A DNA stretch of 56,059 nt from Bradyrhizobium retamae. Its GTDB lineage: Bacteria; Pseudomonadota; Alphaproteobacteria; Rhizobiales; Xanthobacteraceae. Positions 26,264 through 34,941 of the stretch are shown here, one piece after another. The translations under genes were made by a program, and so were the position numbers. Each line of letters starts with the position of its first letter. The stretch's first letter is position 1. The stretch spans positions 1 to 56,059 of the forward strand of contig NZ_LLYA01000174.1 of assembly GCF_001440415.1 (NCBI RefSeq), written 5' to 3'. The notes beneath the pieces were generated by a model. That model worked only from the letters and a program-made list of their open reading frames with translations. It searched no databases and had not been told where the DNA came from.

Positions 26264-26565
26264 TCAGCACGCTAAAGCCTGGGGTCGATCCAGCTGAATA
26301 CGAGGCATGGGTGCGCGAGCGCGACTACGCTCTTGTGCGCAGCCTCGACAATTATGTGAGCTACAAGGTGCACCGCATTCGCCGCCCCATCCAGGGTGCC
26401 GAAAATTCAACGTGGCAGTACATTGAGCGGATCGAAGTCAAGAGCCTCGAGCAACATGACAAGGATCTGGCCTCGCCGGCCGGCGTTGCTCTGCGAGAGG
26501 AGCTTTATGGCAAGTTTCTCGATCGCTCGAAGAACATCTATTTCGTCAGCGATGAGATAGAATGA
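26245..26565 (+). CDS. RedY/HapK-like small protein (copy 3)
   Basis: This 106-residue protein is of the same family as copies 1, 2 and 4: FLISTLKPGVDPAEYEAWVRERDY, a central YKVHRIRRP, then WQYIERIEV and an end block KFLDRSKNIYFVSDEI. It begins inside the end of HyuA (19-base overlap) with AAGGAG upstream, so it is translationally coupled. It is the most divergent of the four. The family is built like small dimeric ferredoxin-fold proteins that bind or shape reactive intermediates; a chaperoning or isomerising role in this pathway is conceivable but unproven. Confidence 0.75.
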   Translation: MPVRFLISTLKPGVDPAEYEAWVRERDYALVRSLDNYVSYKVHRIRRPIQGAENSTWQYIERIEVKSLEQHDKDLASPAGVALREELYGKFLDRSKNIYFVSDEIE

Positions 26566-26620
26566 CGTCGCATTGAGCTCTGCCTGACCCAAGACGTAAG
26601 CCGCAAAACAGGACAACAAG

Positions 26621-27661
26621 ATGACCCTCGATCTGCTAATTCTCGGCAACGCGCCCATGATCAAGATGCTTGATCGCGTCAAGCTCGCCGAAGCGAGCGG
26701 CTACGATACGGTCTGGCTTGCCGATGAACGATTTTATCGGGAGGTCTATTCCTGCCTGAGCTATTTTGCTCAAAACACGTCGCGGGTCAGGCTCGGACCT
26801 TGTGTAACGGACCCTTATGCAAGGCACCCCGCGTTGACGGCTATGGCGATTGCGACGCTTGACGAGATTTCCAACAAGCGCGCAATTCTGGGCATCGGCG
26901 CCGGGATTTCGGGCTTTGCTGAGCTTGGCATCGATCGGAAGAAGCCCGCGCGCGCCATAAGCGAAGCGATCGAGGTCATTCGCATGCTTCTGCGAGGCGA
27001 GACTGTCGCCTATGAGGGTGAGGTCATTCAGTTCAGGGAGGGCAAGCTGAACTTCACCCCGATACGCGCCGATATCCCAATCTATGTGGCTAGTAACGGA
27101 CCGCTCGGGCAACGGACCGCGGGCGCTTGCGCCGATGCCGCGTTCATGGAGGCAGGCGGCAACGCCGCGGAAGTCAAGGCGTTCCGTGCGAGACTGGATG
27201 AGGGGGCCAGGAAGGCCGGCCGCGATCCCAAATCCGTCAAACTGATCGTTCGGCTCAATGCCTGTATTGCGTCAGATGGTCAGGCCGCCCGTGACGCTCT
27301 GCGGCCGACGGTAGCACGCTTGCTCGGTGCAGGACGTCTTAAGTTTGAAACAGCTGAAGAGCAGGGGCTCACATTGCCGGAGGATATACTCGCCACCGTT
27401 CAGGGTGCCCACTACGCCGCCGGCGTGACGCCCTATCTTCCTCTGCTGCCATACGTGACCGACCGCCACATCAACGCCTTCACTCTGGCCGGCAATGTCG
27501 AGGAAGTGACCGCGCGTGTGATCGAACTGCGCTATGCCGGGGTTGATGGCATCATCACTATGCCCTTCGCCGCCGAAGGAGGTACAATCGAGGACACGAT
27601 CGCCAAGATGGGCTCCGAGGTCTGGCCCGCTGTACAGGCTAACGAAGGGGTGAAGCCATGA
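26621..27661 (+). CDS. LLM-class oxidoreductase, Mer-like, probably F420-dependent (copy 1)
   Basis: This is a TIM-barrel luciferase-like oxidoreductase. It resembles the methylene-H4MPT reductase branch (Mer), whose members use F420H2: VRLGPCVTDPYARHPALTAMAIATLDE, AILGIGAGISGF and PIYVASNGPLGQRTAGACADA are characteristic blocks. It has 346 residues, normal. The start ATG 26621 follows a 55-base gap after copy 3 of the RedY-like gene. Its stop overlaps the CoxM start (ATGA). A closely related paralogue is at 48762-49817. With cof and fno genes 4-12 kb downstream, F420 use is likely; FMN use remains possible. The substrate is unknown. Confidence 0.85.
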   Translation: MTLDLLILGNAPMIKMLDRVKLAEASGYDTVWLADERFYREVYSCLSYFAQNTSRVRLGPCVTDPYARHPALTAMAIATLDEISNKRAILGIGAGISGFAELGIDRKKPARAISEAIEVIRMLLRGETVAYEGEVIQFREGKLNFTPIRADIPIYVASNGPLGQRTAGACADAAFMEAGGNAAEVKAFRARLDEGARKAGRDPKSVKLIVRLNACIASDGQAARDALRPTVARLLGAGRLKFETAEEQGLTLPEDILATVQGAHYAAGVTPYLPLLPYVTDRHINAFTLAGNVEEVTARVIELRYAGVDGIITMPFAAEGGTIEDTIAKMGSEVWPAVQANEGVKP

Positions 27662-28533
27662 GCTTTGATCTTCATCGGCCGGCGACAGTCACGGAGGCCG
27701 TTGACCTCGCTCAACGTTTTGCGCCGACCGCGCGCTATGTCGCCGGCGGGACCGATACGGTCATCCAGATCAATCGGAAGAAGATTGATCCCGCGCATCT
27801 GATCGATGTCGCCTGCCTGCCCGGCATGAGCGAGATCACTGAGACCGCTGACGCATTCGCCCTTGGCGCGCTGACCAAGTATCGCAGCATCGAAACCCAT
27901 CCTGCGTTTCGGGGTAATTTGCGGGTGCTGCTGGAAGCTGCCAGTGTCGTCGGTGGGCATCAGGTCCGAAACATCGCCACGATCGGCGGCAATATCGTCA
28001 ATGCTTCGCCAGCCGCCGATTTTGTGCCGCCGCTGCTCGCGCTCGATGCGAGTCTCGACATTACCGGCCCGAAGGGACGGCGCTCTGTCGCCTTGCGAGA
28101 CTTCATCGTTGGCCCGGGACGAACCAATCTCTCACCGGTAGAGATCGTGACCAGCATCCGATTTGCCAAGCTTCCAGCCAGATCAGCAACCGCCTTCCTC
28201 AAGGAAGGGCGACGGCGTGCGATGGAGATTTCGGTCGTTTGTGTTGCTGCTTGCTTGACGCTAGAGGCTTCGACCTCGCGTTGCGCTTCCGTGCGCCTGG
28301 CCATCGGCGCCGCAAGCCCCAAGGCGTTCCGGCCCCAACAGGCGGAAGGCTTCCTCATCGGCAAACCTGCCGGGAAGGAAAGCTTTGCGGAGGCGGGCAG
28401 GCTCGCGGCAGAGGCTTCCAGTCCGATCTCTGATGTCCGCGCGTCGGCCGGTTATCGCCGCGGTCTTGTCGCCGTGATGGTAGAGCGCGCGCTGACGACG
28501 TGTTTGCAACGAATTCGGGAGCAAAATCAATGA
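27658..28533 (+). CDS. Molybdenum hydroxylase FAD subunit (CoxM-like)
   Basis: This is the medium subunit of a xanthine dehydrogenase/CO dehydrogenase-type enzyme. The FAD motifs YVAGGTDTVIQIN and ATIGGNIVNASPAADFVPPLLALDA are present. The length, 291 aa, is normal, with a C-terminal CoxM domain. It passes electrons from the iron-sulphur subunit to the acceptor. It overlaps its neighbours on both sides by four bases. Confidence 0.9.
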   Translation: MSFDLHRPATVTEAVDLAQRFAPTARYVAGGTDTVIQINRKKIDPAHLIDVACLPGMSEITETADAFALGALTKYRSIETHPAFRGNLRVLLEAASVVGGHQVRNIATIGGNIVNASPAADFVPPLLALDASLDITGPKGRRSVALRDFIVGPGRTNLSPVEIVTSIRFAKLPARSATAFLKEGRRRAMEISVVCVAACLTLEASTSRCASVRLAIGAASPKAFRPQQAEGFLIGKPAGKESFAEAGRLAAEASSPISDVRASAGYRRGLVAVMVERALTTCLQRIREQNQ

Positions 28534-29024
28534 ACCGGAAAATTCTCAATATCGTTGTCAATGGCGAGAGCCATCAAGTGCTCATTGAGCCCCATTGGAC
28601 GCTGCTGCAGGTCCTGCGCAACGAGATCGGCATGATGGGCACGAAAGAGAACTGCCTTGAAGCAGAGTGCGGCGTCTGTACGGTGCTGCTTGATGGAAAG
28701 GCCATTAATTCATGCATCCTGCTCGCAGGTCAGGTCGAGGGATGCTCTATCACAACAATCGAGGGGATCGGCGATCCCGAGCATCTGCATCCCCTCCAGG
28801 AAGCATTCATCGAATGCGGTGCTGTTCAGTGCGGCTACTGCATCCCGGGAATGATCCTGACGGCAAAGTCATTCCTTGATGAAAATCCGGGCTGCCGGCC
28901 CTCGCGGGACGAAATCAGGGAAGCGATCGCAGGGACCCTGTGCCGCTGTACCGGCTATCGCAAGATCATTGATGCCGTGGCAACCGCGGCAGACCGCATC
29001 GCACTCTCGGGAGCCAAGCAATGA
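28530..29024 (+). CDS. Molybdenum hydroxylase 2Fe-2S subunit (CoxS-like)
   Basis: This small electron-transfer subunit has 164 residues. All eight cluster cysteines are visible: ENCLEAECGVC with a later NSC for the plant-ferredoxin-type cluster, and QCGYC ... CRC for the second cluster. ATG 28530, overlapping the coxM stop, is chosen over the upstream in-frame ATG at 28500 because it begins directly at the conserved NRKILNIVVNG segment. It is translationally coupled to coxM and coxL. Confidence 0.9.
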   Translation: MNRKILNIVVNGESHQVLIEPHWTLLQVLRNEIGMMGTKENCLEAECGVCTVLLDGKAINSCILLAGQVEGCSITTIEGIGDPEHLHPLQEAFIECGAVQCGYCIPGMILTAKSFLDENPGCRPSRDEIREAIAGTLCRCTGYRKIIDAVATAADRIALSGAKQ

Positions 29025-31294
29025 GCGCACATACCCATCGCGTTGCCGGTCACCGCTTACCCCGACGGGATGGCGTCGGCAAGGTTACCGGAAAGCACGT
29101 CTATGCCGCAGATTTCAAGCTCCCCGGCATGCTCTACGGCAGGGTTCTGCGCAGTACGCGAGCGCACGCGCTGATCAAAAAGATCGATACGTCGCAAGCG
29201 GCTGCAATTGCGGGCGTACGGGGAATCATCACCTCGGCTGACATTCCACAGATCCGTTACGGAACGGCAGTGCGCGATACAACTGTGTTCGCAACTGATC
29301 GCGCGTTGTTCATTGGACATGCAATAGCCGCCGTTGCGGCCACCTCTCTCGAGATCGCTGAGCGCGCGCTTGCAGCCATTGAGGTCGAATACGAGGATTT
29401 GCCACCGCTGTTTGATCCGGAGGACGCGCTCGAGAGCGATATCCGGATCCATCCGGATTGGGAAACTTACAAGGCGCTCCCGATCATTTCGAGAAACCGC
29501 AATATCGCAGGTCAAGCGCGCATTCGCGTCGGCGATGCCGAAGCGGCATTCGCAAAAGCCTATAAGGTCTACGAGCATCGTTTCTCAACCGCGTTGCAGC
29601 ATCCTGGATACACAGAGCCACGGGTTGCGACCGCCGACTGGGATGCGAATGGAATCGTGACCGTCTGGTGTAACACGCAATTGCCGTTCGATACGCAAAC
29701 GACCTTGGCCGAGATCCTTGATCTACCGGCCGCGCGTGTGCGGGTGACCGTGCCAGGCATTGGTGGCGGCTTCGGCGGGAAGCTAAGGATCGGCGTTGAG
29801 CACTTCGCAGCTCTCCTGGCGCGCAAGACCGCGCGCCCGGTCAAGGTGATGTCGACGAGCGAAGAAGAGCTCACAGCCGCGCTTCCCCGTCAGGCCTCCA
29901 TCGTTCTGCTCAAGACTGCTGTCAACAAACAAGGACATCTTCTCGCTCGAAGCGGCAGGATCATCGTGGATTGTGGCGCTTATGCAGGCTCAGGTCCGGG
30001 AACGGCTGCAATCGCGCTGCAGGTCATGGCAGGCCCTTACAAGACCGGAGCGCTCGCGTTCGAAAGCATCGCTGTCTACACCAACAAGGTCCATTCGGGC
30101 TCGTTCCGCGCTCCTGCGGGGCCGATGGCGAATTTCGCGATGGAATGCCAGATCGACATGATCGCGAAGGATCTCGGATTGGATCCTCTCGAAATGCGCC
30201 TGCGGAACGTCGTCAAGGAGGGAGACCCAGGTCCTTCCGGCGAGATTCATAGGTCTGTGAGCATCGAGGAATGCCTGCGCAAGGCAGCCGATGCGATCGG
30301 CTGGCACGATCGCAATCCGGAGCCAGGACGCGGCAAGGGGATTGCCTGCAGCTGGTGGATGACAACCGGTGGCTCGTCCGGCGTCTATGTCAAGATCAAC
30401 CCTGATGGAAGTGCGACGCTTGTGAGCGGCGCCGTCGAAATTGGCACCGGCGCCATCACTGGAGCTGCTCAAATCCTGGCCGAGGAGTTGTCCCTCGATC
30501 TAACCGACGTCAACGTGACGGGAGTCGACACCCAGGCCGCCCCGTTTGACTACGGCGCTCAAGGGAGCCGCACCACTTTCTCGGTCGGCAACGCTTGTCT
30601 TGCTGCTGCCGCCGAGCTGCGGCGCCAGATGTTCGAACTCGCAGCCGAGCAGCTCGAAGCCCCGATCGAGGATATGAAACTGCAAGACAAGCATGTGGTG
30701 GCCGGCAACAAGTCGATTTCGATTGCGGAATTGGCGCGCATCTCGCGTCTTGCCGGCGGCGGGCTCATCGCGCATGGCACGGCCATTTCGCCCGCGCCCG
30801 CTTATGATCCAACGCGTGTTCAGAACCATCCGCTACCCGTATGGAATACACCGAGTTACCATGCCCATGCCGTCGACCTGTCGGTCGATCAAGCAACCGG
30901 CAAAGTGACCATCAATCGCTATGTCGTGGCCCAGGACGTCGGATATGCGATCAATCCGACCTATATCGAGGGCCAGATCGAGGGCGGCGTGGCGCAAGGT
31001 ATCGGCCAGGCGCTGTCGGAAGAGATCGTTTATCAGGACGGTCGCGTCATGAATGCGAACCTGACCGATTACAAGATGCCGACAGCGATGGATGTCCCGG
31101 AGATCGAGAGCATCATCGTGGAATGCCCCTCCGCTGCCGGTCCTTACGGGGCCAAGGGCGTCGGCGAGCCACCTTGTATCGAGCCACCGGCTGCCATCGG
31201 AAATGCGATCGCAGCGGCGACCGGCTGTTGGCCGAATTCACTGCCTATGACAGCTGAAAAGATTGCCGCCGCAATGCAGGTGCAACACTCATGA
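29021..31294 (+). CDS. Molybdenum hydroxylase catalytic subunit (CoxL/XdhB-like)
   Basis: This is the molybdopterin-binding subunit, 757 residues. It shows the N-terminal GKHVYAADFKLPGMLYGRVLRS hammerhead domain, GGGFGGK, the SGSFRAPAGPMANFAMECQ region, and the GVGEP motif whose glutamate is the active-site base. The CO dehydrogenase loop AYRCSFR is absent, so it is not a CO dehydrogenase. It is better placed with enzymes that hydroxylate N-heterocycles or aldehydes. It is the third gene of the coxMSL trio and overlaps the next gene (ATGA). A molybdenum cofactor from elsewhere in the genome is needed. Confidence 0.9.
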   Translation: MSAHTHRVAGHRLPRRDGVGKVTGKHVYAADFKLPGMLYGRVLRSTRAHALIKKIDTSQAAAIAGVRGIITSADIPQIRYGTAVRDTTVFATDRALFIGHAIAAVAATSLEIAERALAAIEVEYEDLPPLFDPEDALESDIRIHPDWETYKALPIISRNRNIAGQARIRVGDAEAAFAKAYKVYEHRFSTALQHPGYTEPRVATADWDANGIVTVWCNTQLPFDTQTTLAEILDLPAARVRVTVPGIGGGFGGKLRIGVEHFAALLARKTARPVKVMSTSEEELTAALPRQASIVLLKTAVNKQGHLLARSGRIIVDCGAYAGSGPGTAAIALQVMAGPYKTGALAFESIAVYTNKVHSGSFRAPAGPMANFAMECQIDMIAKDLGLDPLEMRLRNVVKEGDPGPSGEIHRSVSIEECLRKAADAIGWHDRNPEPGRGKGIACSWWMTTGGSSGVYVKINPDGSATLVSGAVEIGTGAITGAAQILAEELSLDLTDVNVTGVDTQAAPFDYGAQGSRTTFSVGNACLAAAAELRRQMFELAAEQLEAPIEDMKLQDKHVVAGNKSISIAELARISRLAGGGLIAHGTAISPAPAYDPTRVQNHPLPVWNTPSYHAHAVDLSVDQATGKVTINRYVVAQDVGYAINPTYIEGQIEGGVAQGIGQALSEEIVYQDGRVMNANLTDYKMPTAMDVPEIESIIVECPSAAGPYGAKGVGEPPCIEPPAAIGNAIAAATGCWPNSLPMTAEKIAAAMQVQHS

Positions 31295-31521
31295 TCCGCG
31301 TCGAGATCAATATGCATGGAAACCTCCGTCGGTTCTTGCCCGACGGAATTGGATCCATTCAGCTTGACCTGCCCGACGGAACGACGGTTCTCAACGTGAT
31401 CGACTCCTTCGCCGAGCATGAGGTCTGGCTGGCGTCGATTGGTGACGTGGTGGTGCCGTTGTCCGCCGAAGTCGAAGACGGTGCCGAACTCAATTTCTTT
31501 CCCTATCTTGAGGGTGGCTAG
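31291..31521 (+). CDS. MoaD/ThiS-like ubiquitin-fold protein
   Basis: This 76-residue protein ends in Gly-Gly (YLEGG), the mark of MoaD/ThiS sulphur carriers that are adenylated and thiocarboxylated at their C-terminus. The middle block GDVVVPLSAEVEDGAELNFFP fits the family. It is translationally coupled to coxL, so it could help sulphur or cofactor delivery to the hydroxylase, or carry sulphur for another step. No dedicated activating enzyme is nearby. Confidence 0.8.
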   Translation: MIRVEINMHGNLRRFLPDGIGSIQLDLPDGTTVLNVIDSFAEHEVWLASIGDVVVPLSAEVEDGAELNFFPYLEGG

Positions 31522-31719
31522 CATGAAATCCTTTCGTCCGGGAGGGGCTCAAAACTGTTGACCTGCCGGCGCGCTGGATTTGAAGAGCCTGTGCACGTGA
31601 TGATGCGGCAGCCACTCACCTGTTGAGTGTTCGGTCTGGTGTGAATACCGTCCGGCACACTCAAGCAAAGCAAAGTTTCGCGGAAGAGTCATGCCGCAAG
31701 CAAAGAAGGTGCAATCCAC

Positions 31720-32382
31720 ATGTCGAACGCTAACCTTCCTATTTTGTCAATCGTCGGCGGCACCGGCGATCTCGGGTCTGGCCTTGCCCGCAGCTGGAGT
31801 CGCGCCGGATACTCCGTCATTCTCGGATCCCGCTCAATTGAGCGCGCTCAGGAGGCAGTCTCGCTCCTGAAGTCGGAAGGGTTCGCCAATGTCAGCGGCG
31901 ACACCAACGCTGCCGCAGCTGCGAAGAGCGACATCGTCGTCGTTGCGGTTCCTTTCTCCAACTATGAGGCAAGCCTGGGCGAGATCAAAGATCCTGCCAA
32001 GAGCAAGATTGTCGTCACCGCGGTAGTGCCCCTCGTGCCGCCAAAGGTATCCGTCGTTCATCTCCCGAGTGCTGGTTCAGCAGCCCTGATAGCGCAGTCG
32101 CTGCTTGATCCAAGCTCGCGCGTGGTCGGCGCCTTCCACAATGTCGGCTCGCAGAAGCTTCATGCTGGCGGCAAGGCAGACTGCGATGTCCTGGTGTTCA
32201 GCGATGACGCCGATGCCCGCAACCAAGTGATCACGCTCGCGGACGCTGTGAGCAATCGTGGCGTCGATGGCGGTGTCCTCGCGAATTCGACCGCGGCCGA
32301 GGCTCTAACCTCCGTCCTGATCGCGATCAACCGCAAATACAAAGTGAAAGGCGCCGGCATCTCGATCTCCGGCTTGACGTGA
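31720..32382 (+). CDS. npdG: NADPH-dependent F420 reductase-like (Fno/NpdG)
   Basis: This Rossmann protein of 220 residues resembles F420H2:NADP oxidoreductase, which moves hydride between NADPH and F420. The glycine motif GGTGDLGSGLA lies near the N-terminus, VVVAVPFSNY near residue 75, then AFHNVG and the C-terminal GAGISISGL typical of the family. It begins 198 bases after the moaD-like gene and ends overlapping the Lrp gene region. It is directly followed by the F420 biosynthesis genes, giving the reductant for F420-dependent steps. A generic NADP-binding role cannot be excluded by eye. Confidence 0.8.
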   Translation: MSNANLPILSIVGGTGDLGSGLARSWSRAGYSVILGSRSIERAQEAVSLLKSEGFANVSGDTNAAAAAKSDIVVVAVPFSNYEASLGEIKDPAKSKIVVTAVVPLVPPKVSVVHLPSAGSAALIAQSLLDPSSRVVGAFHNVGSQKLHAGGKADCDVLVFSDDADARNQVITLADAVSNRGVDGGVLANSTAAEALTSVLIAINRKYKVKGAGISISGLT

Positions 32383-32411
32383 ATGGAACAACGATAGGGG
32401 CTCTCGACGCG

Positions 32412-32921
32412 ATGCTCTCAGCCCTCGATTCTCTCGACCGTAAAATTCTGCGCGAACTCATTCAAGATGCCCGAATAAGCCACTTGGCTCTCTCCGAACG
32501 GGTCGGACTGTCAGCGACCGCCTGTGCGAGGCGCGTACTGCAAATGGAGAAAGCCGGCATCATCAAGGGTTACGCGGCAAACATCGATGTCAATGCGCTT
32601 GGTTTCCCGCTGACAGTGATCGTTCACATCACACTTGATCGCCAAAACGAGGATGCACTCGCACGCTTTGAGACTGAAATCCACAAGTGCCCCGACGTAA
32701 TCTCGTGCCACCTTATGTCCGGTGCGGACGACTATCAGGTTCAAGTGCTGGCATGTGGCATGGAGGACTACGAACGTATCCATAAGCAGCAGCTATCGCG
32801 GTTGCCAGGCGTCGCGAGACTGCAATCCAGCTTTGCAATGCGCACCATAGTGAAGCGATCCATCTCTCCTGCTGCGCTCATAATGATTAGACCGGCTGGG
32901 ACGCAGCGTAGAGGCAAGTGA
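32412..32921 (+). CDS. Lrp/AsnC-family regulator
   Basis: This feast/famine regulator has an N-terminal helix-turn-helix (about residues 4-62, LDSLDRKILRELIQDARISHLALSERV) and a C-terminal RAM ligand-binding domain (CHLMSGADDYQVQVLACGMEDYE). ATG 32412 is preferred; GTG 32379 overlapping the previous stop is an alternative. It is 169 residues. It probably controls the flanking npdG and cof genes in response to an amino acid or pathway metabolite. Confidence 0.85.
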   Translation: MLSALDSLDRKILRELIQDARISHLALSERVGLSATACARRVLQMEKAGIIKGYAANIDVNALGFPLTVIVHITLDRQNEDALARFETEIHKCPDVISCHLMSGADDYQVQVLACGMEDYERIHKQQLSRLPGVARLQSSFAMRTIVKRSISPAALIMIRPAGTQRRGK

Positions 32922-33172
32922 CCAACTTGGGTTAGCGGCTGTGTATGAGGCAAGCGCGAAGAGATTCATCGGCACTCCTGCAGGACGATCGCATCGAAAG
33001 AGCGTATCTGACAGTTGAGCACTTACAAGCTGCCCACGGAGAAGAAGATGGAATATAGCGGATTCGCATTGATTGGCGGCACCTCGGCGGGCACCATTTT
33101 CAAGACGAGATGCACATGTGCAAGAATTAATAATCGGGAAGTGAGCAGCCGCGAAGGGAGAAAGGCCTCGCG
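32922..33172. other. Spacer before cofE, probable cof promoter region
   Basis: About 250 bases without a recognised gene separate the Lrp gene from cofE. The stretch AGGGAGAAAGG just before 33173 is the cofE ribosome site. No sigma-54 promoter was seen. Confidence 0.4.
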
Positions 33173-33937
33173 ATGACTAGGAGCATCACTTATACCGCCC
33201 TTCGTGGGATCCCTATGGTGAGGCCGGACGACGATCTGGTGTCTATCATTGCGGATGGCCTTACTAGTGCTGGCATCGAGGTCGCCTCGGGTGACATTTT
33301 CGTAATTGCTCAAAAAATCGTCTCGAAGGCAGAAAATAGGTACGTTGATCTCGATGACGTGATCCCTTCCGCACGGGCATTGGAACTCGCAAAAACGGTT
33401 GGAAAGGACCCGCGGCACATCGAGGTGGTGCTCTCGGAGTCAAGCGAGATCATCCGCTCCAGGCAGAACGTGATCATCGTTGCTCACCGCCTTGGGTTCG
33501 TGATGGCGAATGCCGGGATCGATCAATCCAATATCGATCAAGGTCACAGTCATCGCGTGCTGCTGCTGCCAAAAGATCCGGATGACAGTTGCGAGCGCTT
33601 GAAGTCCGGGCTCGATCAACATTTCGGCGTTAATGTCGCAGTGGTCATGAACGACAGCTTCGGTCGGCCTTGGCGCAACGGTGTTGTTGGGGTGGCAATC
33701 GGATGTGCAGGGCTGCCTGCACTTCAGAATATGATTGGGGAGCCCGATTTGTTCGGACGGCCCATGCAGGTGACGGAGATCGCCGTGGCTGATGAACTGG
33801 CAGCGGCCGCGTCGTTGGTGATGGGACAGGCAGCCGAGGGACAACCGATCGTCCACGTCCGCGGACTGTCATGTCAGGCGCCGGCAAAGCCTGCCTCGGT
33901 TCTTGTCCGTCCGAAGGCGCAGGATCTTTTCAGATGA
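33173..33937 (+). CDS. cofE: F420-0:gamma-glutamyl ligase (CofE)
   Basis: This enzyme adds gamma-linked glutamates to F420-0 with GTP. Family blocks visible are FVIAQKIVSKAENRYVDL, VMANAGIDQSN and MNDSFGRPWRNGVVGVAIG. At 254 residues it is the stand-alone type, lacking the C-terminal nitroreductase-like domain of mycobacterial FbiB. It starts at ATG 33173 and its stop overlaps the cofD start (ATGA). First gene of the cofE-cofD-cofC-cofGH run. Confidence 0.9.
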   Translation: MTRSITYTALRGIPMVRPDDDLVSIIADGLTSAGIEVASGDIFVIAQKIVSKAENRYVDLDDVIPSARALELAKTVGKDPRHIEVVLSESSEIIRSRQNVIIVAHRLGFVMANAGIDQSNIDQGHSHRVLLLPKDPDDSCERLKSGLDQHFGVNVAVVMNDSFGRPWRNGVVGVAIGCAGLPALQNMIGEPDLFGRPMQVTEIAVADELAAAASLVMGQAAEGQPIVHVRGLSCQAPAKPASVLVRPKAQDLFR

Positions 33938-34941
33938 AGGGACCTTCTCATCTGTCTGATGAGGGCCGTGTGGTGGCCCTCTGCGGGGGAGTCGGAGGAG
34001 CAAAACTTGCTCTCGGCTTGCAGCACCTCCTCGGAGAACGTCTGACCGTTGTTGTAAATGTCGCGGACGATTTCGAGCATCTCGGGCTACATATCTCCCC
34101 GGACCTGGATACAGTGCTTTATACGCTCGGTGGTTTGAGCGACCAGCAACGTGGTTGGGGTCGATCCGATGAGACCTGGAACTTCATGGGGGCTTTGAAG
34201 GAAATCGGCGGGCAGACCTGGTTCTCCCTTGGCGATCGCGACATGGCCATGCATGTGGAGCGAACCCGCCGGCGGCTAAGCGGTGAAACTCTCACAGCCA
34301 TTTCGATCGATATTGCACGTCGCTTCGGCGTTCGTTCAAACGTGCTGCCCATTACCAACAACAAGCTTTCCACCATCGTTGTAAGTACGGAAGGTGAACT
34401 CGAATTCCAACGCTATTTTGTTGGGCGGCGCTGCGAGCCGGCGGTCAAGCAGATCCGATTCAGTGGGACCGAAAGCGCCCGCCTCACACAGGAGGTGCTT
34501 CAGGCTCTTGACGCTGATGATCTCCGCCTCATCATCCTATGTCCGTCCAACCCTTATCTGAGCATCGATCCGATGCTGGCTGTTCCAGGAATGACGGAAA
34601 AATTGCGAGCGGCCCGTGTTCCTGTCATCGCCATTTCCCCGATCATAGGGGGCCAAGCCATCAAAGGGCCGACACGAAAGATCATGGACGAGCTCGGCCT
34701 TGAAGCCACAAACCGAGAGATTGCGAGACATTACGCCGGGCTGATCGATGGCTTGATCATAGACACGACGGATGCCGAAGGGGCTGCCGACCTTGGCATC
34801 GACGTGCATCTGGCACCAACATTGATGACTGGATTGCAATCAAAAATCGCCCTCGCGGAGCACGCGCTTATGTTCGGCAATAGCCTTCGAACAAAGCGCA
34901 AGGGACAGGAAAAAGGACCCTTGAGCGGAGGTGTATCGTGA
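33934..34941 (+). CDS. cofD: 2-phospho-L-lactate transferase (CofD/FbiA)
   Basis: This enzyme joins the activated phospholactyl, phosphoenolpyruvyl or phosphoglyceryl group to Fo, making F420-0 or its analogue. The glycine-rich CGGVGGAKLALGL near the N-terminus, the VNVADDFEHLGLHISPDLDTVLYTL block, and AISPIIGGQAIKGPTRKIM are the family hallmarks. ATG 33934, overlapping cofE, gives 335 residues, close to usual; the further upstream ATG would overlap cofE by 67 bases. The stop overlaps cofC. Confidence 0.95.
   Translation: MKGPSHLSDEGRVVALCGGVGGAKLALGLQHLLGERLTVVVNVADDFEHLGLHISPDLDTVLYTLGGLSDQQRGWGRSDETWNFMGALKEIGGQTWFSLGDRDMAMHVERTRRRLSGETLTAISIDIARRFGVRSNVLPITNNKLSTIVVSTEGELEFQRYFVGRRCEPAVKQIRFSGTESARLTQEVLQALDADDLRLIILCPSNPYLSIDPMLAVPGMTEKLRAARVPVIAISPIIGGQAIKGPTRKIMDELGLEATNREIARHYAGLIDGLIIDTTDAEGAADLGIDVHLAPTLMTGLQSKIALAEHALMFGNSLRTKRKGQEKGPLSGGVS

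Noticed and set aside
29021..31294. CO dehydrogenase (coxMSL) identity
   Set aside because: The AYRCSFR active-site loop of CO dehydrogenase is missing; the local sequence is of the general hydroxylase type.
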